A stretch of 64,000 nt of DNA from Luscinia megarhynchos (lineage: Eukaryota > Chordata > Aves > Passeriformes > Turdidae). The translations under genes and the position numbers were made by a program. Shown piece by piece: positions 11,961 through 25,770 of this stretch (positions within the stretch are counted from its first letter, which is position 1; the number at the start of each line of letters is the position of its first letter). The stretch lies in the NCBI GenBank assembly GCA_034336665.1, contig CM067570.1, positions 23,269,002 to 23,333,001 on the forward strand, in the 5' to 3' direction. Below the pieces are notes generated by a model. That model had not been told where the DNA came from, did no database searches, and saw only the letters and a program-made list of their open reading frames with translations.

Positions 11961-14900
11961 CCACCATCCAGTAAAGAGTAGGAGTACTGCCACATGATTT
12001 AGGTTACTAATCTTATATAATGAGTTGTGAATAGACAAAGATATAGAGGAATTAAGAGCTGAGGAATACTACATGAGTAGAAATGTGCTCTGGATAAGTG
12101 TTTGGCATGACAAACTAAAAAAAAAAATACAAAAAACAAAAACAACCCCAAAACAAATTCAAACACCCAACTCAAAACCTAGGCTGCTGTGAAAACAGGA
12201 AAATAGCTGCTTCCAAAGGACTGTTTTCAAAGTGACAGTATTGGTCAATGTGCTAATCCAGGGGCACAGGAAGTGACCTGATATCCCATTCTCAAATATT
12301 TTATAGACTTTTCGAGAAAGAAAGATTTTAAGGAAAAATTTGAAAAGGGCTATGGGTTGACAGGTATCTCTAAAAGTTTTCAATTCTGAATGTTAGTAAT
12401 TACTTGAATGCAAGAACTTAAGGCTTACTTGGCTCAACAAGCTAAAAGTAGCAAGTAACTAGTGATTGCATACATATCTTAGGGAAAATGCCAAGTTGAA
12501 ATTGTTTTCTAATTCAGTTTGAGACTTAAGTTTGGATTGTTCTAGACAAATCCACAGGAAATTACCCTGTCTAGTAGAAGCTTTAGTTTCAATGAATCAA
12601 TGCCTTTGGGAAAAGGTGCATCTTTTTCATCAAGGCTTCACCACAGCATTTTCAGCTGCAACCCTGAGTTTATTGGTAATTCTGTAAGTACATCCAACAG
12701 ATAATAGCTTTAAAACTTACAGTTTTCAGTGGCCAGCTGTCAAATAGTAATTCTTTTCTTCCTAAGACATCTCAGATCTCTACAAACTTGCATGCTTAAA
12801 CAGTTGTCTTATAGATAATCTAGTACCATTTAATTTCCTTCTTGATTGATTTCAGACATCAGGAAAGGTCAGGCCTAATGAGTGTTTGGATAGGCAAATT
12901 CCCCAACACCTGACACAGAGCAGGTTGTGGTGATTCAGCACACTGGACTCATACCCCAGTAAGGGGTGTTAGGTAGAACTTTCCACGACAGCTTGTAGTC
13001 TCTACTGTTTCTGTAGTGTTCCTTATTGTCAATTAGCTGTCATACTTTAATCAAACTTCCACTGAGAAATAACAGCAGGCCTAATTCTGCCCATGTTGAA
13101 ATAGTCAAACTGATTTTAGTGGAAGCAGAATGAAATTATAAACCATTATACACCTAACAGTTCCTGCATAATTTCAGTTTTGTAGATAATCTTTGCTTTT
13201 TGTCCTTAGTCATTGGGTCGTGTTATGTCTCTTTAAATGGCTCCCCTCTTCTGCCCTAGAGGTAATTGTGTGATAGATGAAGTTGTCTCTTTGCCATATT
13301 CAGCCTAGGACATGTTTGAGGAGTTCTAGGCTATTGTATCACCATCACTCCTAGTGTGGACACAGTATGCAGCAGCACTTTTAGCTCGGTTTCAGTTGGG
13401 ATAGAAAAGAACCACAAACAGAAGCTCAGAGAAAGCCAAGATGTCATTACCATTCAGCCTGCCTGCATGTGTCAGCAGCATTTACAGTACTCTATTCAAT
13501 ATATTTCACAGTGAAGCTGGGGAACTGTTTTGCTTAATCTCGCGTCACCTTGAAGCTGCCTTGGTCACGTGTCTCTCTCATTTAGGTGTGTTTAACATCC
13601 ACGAATGTCTAATATTAAAGTGTGACAGGCAACCCTGCATTCTGCTCTTACGTTATGGTGCTATCCACAACATGGGTTGGACAAAGCAGTTTTTGCACTC
13701 TTCCTTTTTTGCCCAGCCTCCTTCTGGTGGCCGTTCTTTGTAATCAATTTCTTTTCCTTCCTGCCCACTGCATAACCCAGTATTGTGCAATGTGCAACGA
13801 GGAACAAGGGTGGCACAGACTGCTCCTGTGTGCCCCCTGCCACTCCAATTCTCTTGTTCATTAGAAGCTTCTATTGACTTTAAATCAGCTCCACAGGGCT
13901 TTGTGTTGAGAGAAATTTGCCCAGAGATAATTTGGCTGAATTTTGTCTCCAGACTTCAAAGAAACTTGCACTTGTACATGTAGTTCAGACAGAATTATTG
14001 ATAAAGTTGGAGTGGAATTAACAAAAAGTGCTGCTGGGGCCACAGCTATGAAATCTGAACCTGTAATGTGTCATGGATATTGGGGTTTATATATGATTTT
14101 CCAGCTCCTCAAATCTTTATGAAACCAAGTCATAAATATATTGTTTGTTATCAACTTTCTGCCCATTTTAGGATTTCAAATTTTACACAGAGATTTTTGT
14201 GTGCATTTTTCCTACAGGTATGACAGCCTGAAAATATTCATCACAGTCAAAAGAGACAAATCCTAGACATTTAACATACAAGAAAAAGGATCACCCTTAT
14301 ATTGAATTATCTTTATTTTATTACATATAATAGTATGTATATTATTTATGCAAACTGCCTCCATGTTTTAAAAAGCTAGTCTTTTTTGAAATCAAGTAAG
14401 TTTCCATGACTGAATTTTAGTTTATAAGTAGCCCTGGGCAGATTTGACTGAATTTTACATCACAAAAGATTTCAGCATTTGAATTAACCAAATCTGAATG
14501 AGTAGAGTGGGAATGGGGGGAGGAAAGGAATAAATTGCCTGAAAGATTTCATTATAAAATGAAAACTTGAGGTATTTCAGAAATCTTGAGATGGTAGTGG
14601 AGCAATCTGAATCTCTGTTGAGAAATTCTTTAATGGGATATGGGTTTAAACCAACTCTTTCCTAGGAAAAATTGTTTCCAGAAAGCACAATAGAAAAAAT
14701 GAGAAAGATCCTACAGACTTGTGCTGAGATCTATTTCTGGATCATGGGACAGGTGATTCCAAGAATAGCACCTAAAAAAGTTTGACATAAGGCTCCTGCT
14801 GTGGAGAGGATGAAAGAACAAGCCTCCCAAGAATAAATAGCACAAAACATTTGCTACAGCTATGAGGAAATAAACTGCCAGCAGAGTGAGAATCTTCTTG

Positions 14901-15344
14901 GGGTTAATTGCCATAGAAATTTTCACAGTAAAGTCTTGCTAGTTAAATAACTTTAAAAGAATTGCTAAATGCAGTAGCCAGACGGATCATTGCACACACT
15001 TAGCTTTAAGTCCACAAGACTTCTCCTGTGATGACATTTACATAGTTCAGTTAGATATTTCCAAATTTGACAACTTTGATTTCTGGGACAATTTTTTTCC
15101 AAATGAAATTTTGAAAATAAAAACCTCCAAACAACATCTTTTGCCAAAAACTCTAAAAATTCCTCTCCATCCCATATGCTAATATTAAAACAATACTTTT
15201 AACTTAATGAGATACACTATTTAAATAGCATAGTATATTCAAATGGGGTTGCGGATCATGGGATAACTCAGAGGTTTTTAACTCCAGAAGCTACTTGATT
15301 TGTCTAGCTGGGATTTCCAGCAGAATCAACAGCTGTAAAGCCCA
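11961..15344. other. Non-genic sequence, one A/C-rich tract
   Basis: No gene is supported. An A-rich tract interspersed with C lies at 12117-12178. Several overlapping ORFs at 13441-13983 lie in different frames on both strands and match nothing known. The remainder is AT-rich with no clear repeat. Confidence 0.65.
12117..12178 (+). repeat. A/C-rich low-complexity tract
   Basis: The tract is made of A runs broken by C or CCCC. This style of low-complexity sequence is frequent in bird genomes and recurs at 40069-40119. Complementary G/T-rich versions lie at 25711-25770 and 48570-48613. Confidence 0.75.
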
Positions 15345-15660
15345 ATGGGATTTTGCCTCCTTGCTCAATGCTGTATTTTCCCTTACTGCCTGTTCCTCCC
15401 TTTCACACCACTGGTGCAAAGGGACAACTCAGCACAGCCTCAGGTTTACATAAGCACGGGGGAGATGCTGGGGAGAGCCCTCACCCGGGCTGTGCAGAGT
15501 GAGACCCTAGACACTGCATGCTACACCAAAGCCTTCAGCAATCACTTGCTTCTTCCTGTTTGCATATTTGCAGAGTGGAAAATGCACACATGGCCTTTAG
15601 GTGTGAACTCTGCCTGTGGGAGCCTGGCAGACAAAGACAGTGGGGTGGGGAGAGCCCAGC
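15345..15660. other. Moderately GC-rich block with a 140-codon open frame
   Basis: G+C is raised relative to the flanks, with a few CpGs (for example CACCCGGGC near 15483). A plus-strand open frame of 140 codons runs from 15345 to 15767. Opposite-strand and alternative-frame ORFs coexist over the same bases, so low stop density explains the openness. The predicted peptide has no motif I recognise. Probably non-coding. Confidence 0.4.
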
Positions 15661-18300
15661 AGTCACACATGGATGTGATACAATTAAATTCTTCATTGCT
15701 TTTCCCTAAGACACATTTGGTTGGCAGTCCTCTGAGACAGCCTTCAGTTTCCCCAAAGCAAAAATGATCACTGTTGGTCACTAACAGTCAGTCCTATCAA
15801 TGTCTGTGGAAGTTGAGCTGCAGGAAAATTAACCTACTCTCAATGGTGAATGGTGTTTTACTGAGGTGCTGTTAGGCTCATTTTCTCTGTGCAACTCCAG
15901 TCACTTTGAGACACATCACCAGATTTTCCTTGTGTCTGCCACAGCTGCCAGGTAAACACAACCCCCAGTTGAAATGTCTCTCTTATCCTAGGGTACTGTA
16001 TCACTTTGATCCCTCTTTTGTGACCATAATTGGTCTTAAGGGCCTAAAAGTCACCAAGTCACAAAACTTAAAAATTCTACCACTACCATCAAGGAGGAAG
16101 GTCTTAAACACTTTACCTCCTAACAAAAATAAGTTATGAAGCAACTAGTATGGACTGAAGAATAAAGCAAACTTTGCCTCCAAATAAAAAGAAAAATGAT
16201 GAAATGAATGTAAAATATTTCTAGGCAGCCAGTTGATGTCTGTAATATATCTCCTTGAAAAACACATTAACATATTTCCTCCCATAAATAATTAAATTCC
16301 AGATAAATTCCTATGAGAATAAATTCTCATCAAGGCAAGCAAACAAAATCCAGCCTTAAAGCAATATAGACTTTGACATTTTGTGGCAGTTTATGTACCT
16401 GGTAATGAAGATATAGTACAAGACATTCTGGGTGGTACAGTGAAGAAAAATACACATTGTCATGTTTCAACTGCATAGGACAGCAATCCCACTGCACTGA
16501 TTTCTGTGCCAGCTACTTCCAGGAAATGCTGCTCCCTTTATTTTAAATCCAATTATTAAAAGACTAAATGGTCCTTAAAAACTGCTTTAAAACAGTAACC
16601 AAAAGATACAGAGACTATTAAATAATATAGACCCTGAAAGCCCAAAAAACTTTTGATAAGTCTTGATAAGTGTTGCTTTGTTTTGTCTTAGCACTGCACT
16701 GAAAGTAAAATATCCTGTGAGTACATTTCAAGAGTAGTCTCTTTCAAAATATAGCATGTAATCAAAAACAGTGCTTTTGTACATACACAAAATTCAGAAC
16801 TTTTTCCATGTGCTGGTAATACATGAAATCATGCAACTGTTGAGTGGTTAGGACCAATAGTTTTTCCTTTTGGCCATTCAAAGCATATGGCAAAAATGTT
16901 TTGCCTCATCACCACATTCTCAGTAATTGGTTTTGTTTATACCATGCAAAGCTCACTGCTCTTTGGCTTCTTAATTAATGCAAAGATTTAAATCTACCTT
17001 TTCACACTGTCAATTTGATAAACTGTTTCTGGTTTGAACGGGAAAGTAGGAGTGTGTACACTGTGAATAGGTGCTCTTCTGGCTTAGGACAGCTTTGTGC
17101 ACACCCAATTCAGCAGAGAATGAACTCAGACTGACAAATGTCCTTAAAATACCAGTAAAGGAAATTACTCATAAGCTTCCTAGCAACTTCACCAAACATG
17201 CTGAGCAATCATGCAGCAAGGATCTCAACAAGAGTGTGATATCCACCCAAACAGTACAAGAGCTATGAGGAGCAGTTCCGCAGTTCCACGATTTACTGCA
17301 GCTACCAGGCTGGCCTGGTGTGGTGGGATAAATTCCCTGGCCATGATAGTTAGCATTTGCCTGTTTCTTCCCTGAAATCCTGGCAAGGAGGATCACATCA
17401 GAGCTGCTACAGAGTTGAAATGACAGGAAAAGGGTTTAGAGTCAAGAGATGGTGGACTTCTGCAGACCTAGTGTGCTTGTGCCTAGAGGTACATGTAAAA
17501 CACAAGTGTAGAAAGTGGCCAGAATTTCATGTTAATGCAAAAAATTTGCTGGTAGGCATCTGTGTGAAGCGGAGCTAGCTGGATTTCTCAGCCACACAAA
17601 GGTGAGATGTCTTACTGGGAAAGAAATAGACAGTGTGAGATAGTCACAGTGGTTTAGGACCACACACAATTTTATTTCTGTGTCTAACACTGTGCTGTCA
17701 CTGTCTCAGAATTTGGTGTCTGCCCTGTGCTATAAACTTATCTGATTCTGTCTTGTGGCAGGATTAGTTTACATTACCATGGCACTGTAAAGAACAAGAC
17801 TGTAATCTTCCATTTTTAGGACAGTTGTGGTAAAGTGAAATTACTCATCCACTGAAACTCAAGGAAGATATGTCAGGTTCTGTGTGCATTTGAAGAAGTT
17901 TTTCAATTTTAACAAAGCGGCTCTGAGTCTGAGCATAATTTAAACCTGTTTTGATTAATATTTTTCTCATATGATTGAATTCCCTGAACCAATTGTAAGC
18001 TGTGCTTAACTGTAAAGATGATCTTAACTTACAGTAGGTATCCTTTGTATCAGACTGCTATGCAGCCACATAGGCTAGGATGATTTAACAAGAATCCTAA
18101 GTGTAACAAGCATTTACAAGTTGCTAAATGAGTAATTTTTCATTTATTAGATTATTTTAGCCACTTTTCATCATATTATTTATGCAAATTTGTTCACTAC
18201 TTAAACCTATTATGCTTTCCAACAGTACAGTGTGGATACCAAACCCATATTTTTATAGATTCTTCAGTGATCACTTTGGAAGTCACTCATAGGAAAATAT
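15661..18300. other. Non-genic AT-rich sequence
   Basis: Nothing coding is supported. The one noted structure is a near-palindrome at 16313-16330. The remaining ORFs are at most about 77 codons and overlap on opposite strands. Confidence 0.65.
16313..16330. repeat. 18-bp near-palindrome ATGAGAAT-aa-ATTCTCAT
   Basis: Two perfect 8-bp inverted arms are separated by two bases. The AGAAT/ATTCT cores resemble dimeric factor half-sites, but no standard spacing fits exactly. Confidence 0.6.
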
Positions 18301-21300
18301 TCAATAATGTGTAAAGTATCTCTCAGTTCACTCTCTTCTCCCATATTCTCACTAGGGGGAAGTGTATATTCTGTAGAGTTACTTGTTTTGAAAAAGTTTA
18401 TATTTGATTAAATTGTTTTACTTTGAGCATTACAGAAGTACAAGTTGGTTTGTTGCTGTGTGTTTCTTGTGATAGAGACAACAGTGTGCATTTGAAGCAG
18501 GAAATATGAGGTTTTTTCCCAGGGAAGAAAATTTCATTTCCAGGTGAATTCCACTGAAATTTTTATTTCAAATTTCAGTTCTTCCACAATATGCAAATTT
18601 GCCAGGCATCACCTTCATCTCAGAATTTTAGTGAGAATGTTTTAAGTTTTAAAGTGTCAAACTCCAAAGGCAGAGACTGAATTTAAATCATATTAAAAGT
18701 TTATGGGAAATTTAAGCTTAAGGCCTAAATATTATTGTCCAGTTGCTCTTGTCCAAAAATGGTGAATGAAGGTGTTCATTCAGTTTAACAACAGTGCAGT
18801 TTAAGAAAAAATAATTTTTTGATCTATATGTATAAGAACTTGATCATATGCTGTGAAATCCAACCTGAAGAAGACTTTCTACTGATATTTATGTAAACTT
18901 TATGAAAAGTCTTAGAGTTTCAAGGGGAAGGATGTGATTAATTCTTGTGATGTTAGGCAAGATTTTAAACCTTTACTCTTTCAGCCAGTTCTAATCCTGA
19001 GTCTTCTAAAGCTCCACTGCTGAAGTACCCACTACCTCTGTGAAAGCCAGAGACTGCAGAGAGGGTCAGCATCTCTTCCCTGCCTCTCATATGTCAGTCA
19101 CCTCACATCAGGTCCTAGAGTGCTCAGGATGGCCAGCTGGCTACTGACATGCTGGTTTTGCTCTACACCTAATGGGTTCATTTGAACCAGAAGGGATAGG
19201 TAGAAGAGGAATGAGTGAGAAAAATGTAAAGTATGCAAATTAGGTTCAGATACATTGTCTTAAATAGGATGGCTTAATTTTCTTATTCTGAACTCCTGTA
19301 TCTTTTAAGAAAAGCTCCACAGGAGCCAGGCTATGTAGTTGATTTTGTCAGTGAGGTGGACAAGAGATGCAGTAGCTCCTGAGGGCTGTGAGAAGGCCTG
19401 AGTCTGCCAGCAGCTAGGGGCATGCATAGATATCTTACAGCTTATTTCCCCTGGTGTTGTGGATGACCCTTGCAACATTTTCTTCGTCACTTATTTGCTG
19501 TAGCTTTTCAGACCGTGTATATGCTGCCAGAATTGCAAGAAACTGGCAAATCATGAGCCCGTGCTGAAACAGTCTGCCTGTTAACAACTCTTTTTGGCTG
19601 AGGTGTGGCGTGATGTTAACCACAGCACACTGATAGTTGGCTAACAGTGAAAGCAAAGCTTGCCTTCCTGTAATCTTATGCAAAATGTGCAAACAGCAAC
19701 ACAGCTTCATATTTCTGGGTGAAAGATGTCAAAAATACTTTTAGAGCACAGTATATGGGAGCCAGCTTCACACATATCTGAGCAAAAAGGAAAACAGACT
19801 TTCTTTTGACCTTTGCAGTACTGCCTTGAGCACCCTAACAGCAGACTGAATGCATTCAAGTGCCTCCATCAGACAAAACCACACAAATGCCAGCTCTTTA
19901 AGAGAGGAAATTGTAGGACTAATGTCATTCTACCTCTTCAGCAACAAATACATAGGGCTTTGACTGACACATGTTCATATGGAGTAAAAACACCCCAAAA
20001 CACTTCTCACCACAGACCACAAATGCCTCCTTCAACAGTAAATAAAAAGGAGGTTTAACATATTACCCTCTTATTTTGTGCTTAGCTTCAGGTTTTCAGC
20101 AGAGCATAAACTCCAAGTGCTGCAGGACCCACCAAAGACACTGCCCAAGTGCTGTCCAAGCCTGTCAGGGAGATGTGACAATTAATGAAGACATTCCTAT
20201 GTCTGCCTGTAAATTCATGAGCAGACCTTCTCCTGCCATCAAGCTGAAATATAATCAAAGGTCTATGAAATGTTGCTCTCTTTGAAGACACTTGTGAAAG
20301 ACTGAGCACAGTGGACAAGTTTCATCCTTTTGGTTTTCAGACCAGCACTAAAAGTTATGCTGCAACTTTTCTGCTTTGCTAGGTTATTCAAATCTGTACA
20401 AAAGTGGCTTATATCAAGTGGTAGTGAGACAGTCTGGAGGTTTATAGGCCACTTGTGTGAGAAATATGCTAATAAATCAAAGATTTTAGTAATTTTTATG
20501 AGCTTCATTTTTGTGATGTCACCTCATAATCCATTTAAACAAGGATTAGTAGTGCCATGAAAAAAACTCCAATTTAATGACTGTAGCTGAAAATTAATAG
20601 AATATCATTTATCTAATGAAGGTGTAGGACTAGTTAATAATTCTATAGCAGGTGTGTGGGTTTGTTTAAGAAATGCATACATAGTTTTTGGATAAAAACA
20701 TTGGCTTTTCATATGAAAATTTGAGTTTTAATATAAATGACAGGGCCTGGTTGAAATGTTCTTCTGGAGAAGAAAAAAAGAAAAACCCTGCCTATCTGAA
20801 AACCAATATTTTGTCAAAATTTCAATTCCAGTAGTTGCAGCTGAATTGTTCTTTGCTGAGACAGACTCCACCTAGGAATTTGTGAAGACATTTTCTTATG
20901 GTAAGTAGAGAAAGAATTTAACTTTACTCCCAAGCTAGGAAACTCCCATATCATCTTCTACCAGGAACTGGTTTTAGACAAGGGTTCCTCCCCTCTGTGA
21001 GAAGCCATCCACCACTGCTGAGTACCAACACACAGAAATATCCACTCGCAATAGATGTCTGGCACAGAGGCCAGCTCTTGCATTTTTCGACTGTAGACTA
21101 GTTTTCATTAATCAACTGAAAAATTCAAGGGAGCAGTTAGTCAGAAAAGAAGCTCTGCCTTGCAGCTGTGACAGTCTGCCACGACACATCTATCCTGTTC
21201 AAGCCCCAGGTTACAATTTCTTTCCTTCCATATGGTATAAATATTTAGTCCTTTGGATGTCACTGTTTCAAATGAATTGATTTAAACTATTTAAATATGC

Positions 21301-22100
21301 AGGTATTCCTTGCCTCTGATGTATTTTGAAGGAAATAATAAATCTTGGCCCTTCATCAACACGTTGTTTTTTAATGACAAAACAATAATTTATTGATTTT
21401 TTTATAATGACTGGAACCCGGCATCTTTAAACACCAATTCAAGTATTCAATAACACTTATAATATCCTTGTAATTCTCAGCACCATGAGGGTTAACTGGA
21501 TATTCAACTTCCCTGTTGATGAAGATGAGAATTGTTTAGAGTTCGAATTCTCTGGAAAAATCTGGTCACCTCAGCAAAAGAATGGTGGTGTTGCTCTGAG
21601 AAAGAACTTTCCTCTGTAAGATTTTCTAGTTTACAGCATGTTTTCAGATTTTCCAGTCTTTGTGAGTCTAGTGATTAACTACACACACTTCAAAAAGAGT
21701 TTCTGTAGTGTCAGTGGATGTGGGAATGTCGAATGAGCTATTTGTCTGTAAAAGAGGAAATATTTCACTTGACTCTAATGTGGTCAGAATCTGCTTGTTT
21801 GCTCCATATTGTTGCTGAGGTAACCTCTGAAAACAATTGATATTTGTAATAGTTTTAAGTAACATTCACTGTTGCAACATCATTTTAGTGTCCTTCCAGT
21901 CAAGGTTTACTACCGTTTAATGGATTTGGTGCCAAACTGATTCAGGAAGTAAGAGGGATAAATACAAACTTTCTCAAGATGGTTTTATTTCAATCTTGAA
22001 AACATCCATACCAAAATATGCAAATGAGCCCTGACCGTGTGGCAAACCTGTTGTGAAACTCAACTGAGGTTCTTACAGAGGAATTTTATAGTCAAGAATG
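18301..22100. other. Non-genic sequence
   Basis: Nothing coding is supported. Octamer-like ATGCAAAT words occur singly near 18184, 18590, 19234 and 22019. A CTCF-core-like string lies at 18349-18362. The 91-codon minus-strand frame at 19435-19710 gives an amphipathic-looking peptide but matches no family I know. The left half of a REST-type site (CAGCACC near 21480) lacks its right half. Confidence 0.6.
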
Positions 22101-25100
22101 TCATCTTTGGAAAATAAATTCTTCTTTCATTGTCCCAGTTAGTTATCCCGCCCCTGCTCTTCTGCAGCCCTGCTCGGAAGCTACCAACTGCAGAGACAGT
22201 GTTAGGAAGAACCTGCTCACTCGTTCATGCTTTGACTAACTACCCTGCAAAGACAAAATCCCCACCTTCTGTACTGGTAGTCTATCACTGGGGCCAAGAT
22301 GACAGGGGAAAACCTCCTTTGGAAACCTCTAGGAATGACACTAGTGATGGAAAGGTTTTTGCAAAAGGGAAGAGGTTTTAATGACCTGCTTTGAGGAAGA
22401 AGGATTTAAATAAAAGAAAACTAACAAAAAGGAACAGGCATGACAATGGTTTAAAAAGAAAGCAACATTGAGAAATATTACCCTTTAATGTAACATTCAC
22501 AATAATTTTTTTCTTAATTACGATAAGTAAAAAAAAAGAGGAACCAGAGACATTTCAGAAATGAAACTGCCCAGTATTAAGTCCAGCATGACCTGGATGT
22601 CACAGAGACAAGAAAGAAAAGAGTGGAGGTATAAGTTTGACTTTTTTTTTAATTAATATGTACTATATTATCCAGCAACCATTTTAAAATAAAGAAGGCA
22701 AGAGCTGGGAATAAAAATTCAAAGAGTGGCGTGAAGGTGAGAATGTTTCTTGCTATATATCCCAGTGAAAGTAGAAGCTGAATGTACATGATGTTGTGAT
22801 AAGGAGGGAGCCCACGCACTTCTCCCACACTAAATGTTTTACAGTAAAAATGACACTGAACCGTAAAAAACCAATGCTGCACCCTACAGTATAACTGAAA
22901 GGAGGAGCAAACATAAGAGGGGAAGGTAGTTTACACTAATATTATTCTAAGGGAGCAGGACAAAGTTCTGACTTTTGATTTTAATTTTCCATCAACATAA
23001 GACTTAAAGTGCAGACTCATATGTTTGTGTCTTCATTCTGGCTTTTGGTTCAGGTTTTTGTTTTTTTTTTTTTAATACAGAATTTGGCCCAACCAAGCAA
23101 AGAATAGAAGGTGAAAAAGAGGTTCCCGGTGTATGCAAATTCATTTGACAGTTCTTCCCACTGTCTGAATGAAGATATTCTCCATGCTTCATGGAATTCA
23201 CTCTGCAGTATTGACCCAGGCACAACTTTTGTTAGATGTAATTGTAGTCTTCTGGTTGTGGGTTGTAGGTCTTAAGAATTTTTTAATGTGTATACTTTTC
23301 CTTGGCAGGATATGAAGCACAGCTGGATAAAAAAATAAACAATTTTGAAAGTATCATTTGTTTTCACGCTTCAAAGAGCAGCTTCAGCTAGAGTGTTATT
23401 GTGCCTGTATGTGCAAGCATAATCAACGTTTCTTCTGGTGACTTAATATTATATTGCCTTTTTAAATGTCTTTTAAAACGGTTGATGAAATCATCTTAAT
23501 TAGATGATTTGCTTTAACATCTGCTGCTGTTGCCATTTCATTTTCAGTGTTTTCATTTGGTGGAAAGATTTTTCTATTCCATCTTGCAAAACAACATAAT
23601 ATATATGTGCACATATGTAACTGTAGAGTATTTTTACATACATTGTACATGTATTTTTAGTACACTCTGCTCCTTCAGCTGTGCTTGGGTAACCTGGTAA
23701 GCTTCATTTCCTTGTGTCTGCTTGATCATGATGCACAGCATGGGGGGACTTCTGTAACGTGATAAAAGAGCTGTGAAATCTCACATTTCCTTGTAGAAAT
23801 AGAAAAAAAATTCTGTCTCACCATGACTAAAGATTCTTTTGTAGGCTACAAAAATTCTTTTAAATAAACACTAAGAGGGGAATAGGACTATAGTCTACTG
23901 TAAATGTAGGGCAAATTAAGGTAGGCTTTGAGTAGATCAATATTTAGAGTTTAGAACTGCTTCCTGTTATTCTCTTGGCTTATTTTCAATCCTTTTTTAG
24001 ACTCAGTCAGCTGCTGAGATGTTTCCTTTGTGTGAGACTTTAGGTTTTGATGAAGAGCTTCTCACAGTCCAGCAGCATCCACTGGAAACAAATCTAGGAG
24101 CTGAACACTTGGGAAACACATAGGTTGGAAGTCAAGAAGCTGAGACTGTTCTGTAGTCTCAGGGAAAATTGACCACTTTCTTCAGAGGGTAAAGATCAAA
24201 TGTATGAATAACTCTGTTAAATATATTCTAATGAAGATCTGGATCTCACTTTCTGTGTAGTAAGAAGCGTTTGCTTCACTCCTGACCCTAACCTTCTAAA
24301 TAAATAAATTGAAATTATATTCTATTACTGCATCATGAGGCAGATTCTGTGCAGAGGCAAGGGTAAAGCCCCCACATGCTAGCATGTGAATTATTCCTTA
24401 TCGTTTATTATATAAGCCTAGATGGCACTTTCTTAAGAAAGAGATTTTTCTGTTTACTTTTTAAAAGCTAGAATCTGCACAGTATAAATGGAATAGGCCA
24501 AAATAGTGGGGATATAGTGCACTCATTTTACCTAATACCCGCCACCACGGACAGTATAAATAAAAGAGAGCTATGTAGTCCTACATCTTCTTTTCAATAA
24601 AAGAAGGTACGTTTTCCCTTTTGGGAGAATTCAGGTTTTCTGAAAGGAGTTACATGCTTGTCACTCACTTTGTTTGCACCATCAAATCTAGAACACAGCT
24701 CAGCGTCATCTTTTTCCCCTTCAATTTAACTTCAAGGCAGTTCAGTACTTGTTTTCATCTTATCTGCAAATAGCAACTACTTGTAACAATGTTGGTAAGT
24801 AGGTGCTAACCAAAACAAGTTTGCAAATCAAAGACATCCCGTTTGTTACCTTCTGCACAGACATGCATATTAGAGTGATAGCAGGGTTTGGGTGGAGTCC
24901 AGTTTGGTTTGTGACAGCCTAAGGATCACACAGCTCCTAGAGGAGCATGGCGCCTATTGTGTGACACTAATTTCCACAGAAGACTAGAGCTCAAAGTGTC
25001 TAATGCATATGTTGCCATCTCATTTAAACAGCCTTGCTCTATCGCTCACTTAAGAGCAGTGTGGGGATCAGCATAGGCTGTGAAAGTCTTCAAGACTGAA

Positions 25101-25300
25101 CATCTTCTTGTTACTAAGCATGGATTGAGAAAATTTGGCCCTGCCTAGCTCTGTGCTGTTCTGTGTGCTACTAGCTGGTAAACTAAATACAGCAGATCTA
25201 TTTTATGTAGCCAGCAGTGCCGGGAAACACTGGACAAAATGATTGAATTTTTTTTTCCATTTGTTCTTACTTTTAAATACTTGCTCCATTTCTCCATGAT
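22101..25300. other. Non-genic sequence with a poly-T tract
   Basis: Nothing coding is supported. The longest T run is at 23061-23073, preceded by five more T after a G. The words ACAGTATAAAT occur twice (near 24479 and 24552). They contain TATA-like text, but no promoter context was seen. Confidence 0.6.
23061..23073 (+). repeat. Poly-T run (13 bp)
   Basis: Thirteen consecutive T bases, with more T just upstream. I saw no SINE or LINE body beside it that would make it a retroposon tail. Confidence 0.8.
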
Positions 25301-25308
25301 TCCAACAC

Positions 25309-25515
25309 AACACCCTCTCTCTCCTTCTTGCAGGAGAATAATGAGGCTGAATATCCACTCACAGAATTTTCAGAGATTTCAATCTTCTTTGTTGGATGGA
25401 GACATCCATTGTGATTGCCATTGCCACTCAACACCTGTGAAAACTTTACCCAAAAAGCCCAGCTTGGTATTCAGTAAAAAAGGAAAATGGAAAAACATGT
25501 TTTTCTGTTCTTAAC
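25309..25515 (+). other. Candidate orphan exon behind a strong 3' splice site
   Basis: A long pyrimidine tract (25313-25330) ends in CAG at 25331-25333, an excellent acceptor by eye. Read from 25334 in frame 0, the sequence is open for 26 codons to a stop at about 25412. In a second frame it stays open to the TAA near 25512. Neither peptide resembles a known domain, and no matching donor was found at the far end. It could be a terminal lncRNA exon, a decoy acceptor or chance. Confidence 0.2.
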
Positions 25516-25710
25516 CCCCACCTCAATGGTAAAAAAAGATGTGGTGTCTACACAGTGGAACGAAGAACTTCTTCCTTCAGTGGAAGAAGTGGAAGAGAAG
25601 AAGGACAGCAAAGAGGCTCTGTAGAGCACACAGAGCTCCACAGTATGTTCCAGTACATTCCCCTTTGCACACATACATACATCCGACCCTTCTGCAGAGC
25701 TGCAGAGTTG

Positions 25711-25770
25711 TGGTCTTTGCTTTAGGGTGGGGTTGGTTTGTATTTTGGTTTTGTGTCTGTTTTTGATTGT
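25711..25770 (+). repeat. G/T-rich low-complexity tract
   Basis: This is T-rich sequence with runs of GGTT, GGGG and TTTTG. It is roughly the complementary style to the A/C-rich tracts elsewhere in the window. No unit period is exact. Confidence 0.6.

Noticed and set aside
15345..15767. 140-codon open frame
   Set aside because: It lies in a GC-raised block where stop codons are scarce. Other frames and the opposite strand are open over the same bases, and no domain is visible.
19435..19710. 91-codon minus-strand ORF that reads like a real protein
   Set aside because: No family was recognised, no splice or promoter context was seen, and the length is within chance for this window.
21475..21500. 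Possible REST/RE1 site (CTCAGCACCATGAGGG)
   Set aside because: Only the left half fits. The right-half GGACAG-type core is missing.
24470..24570. Two ACAGTATAAAT words as TATA boxes
   Set aside because: No initiator, CpG island or downstream exon is visible. TATAAA is common in AT-rich DNA.
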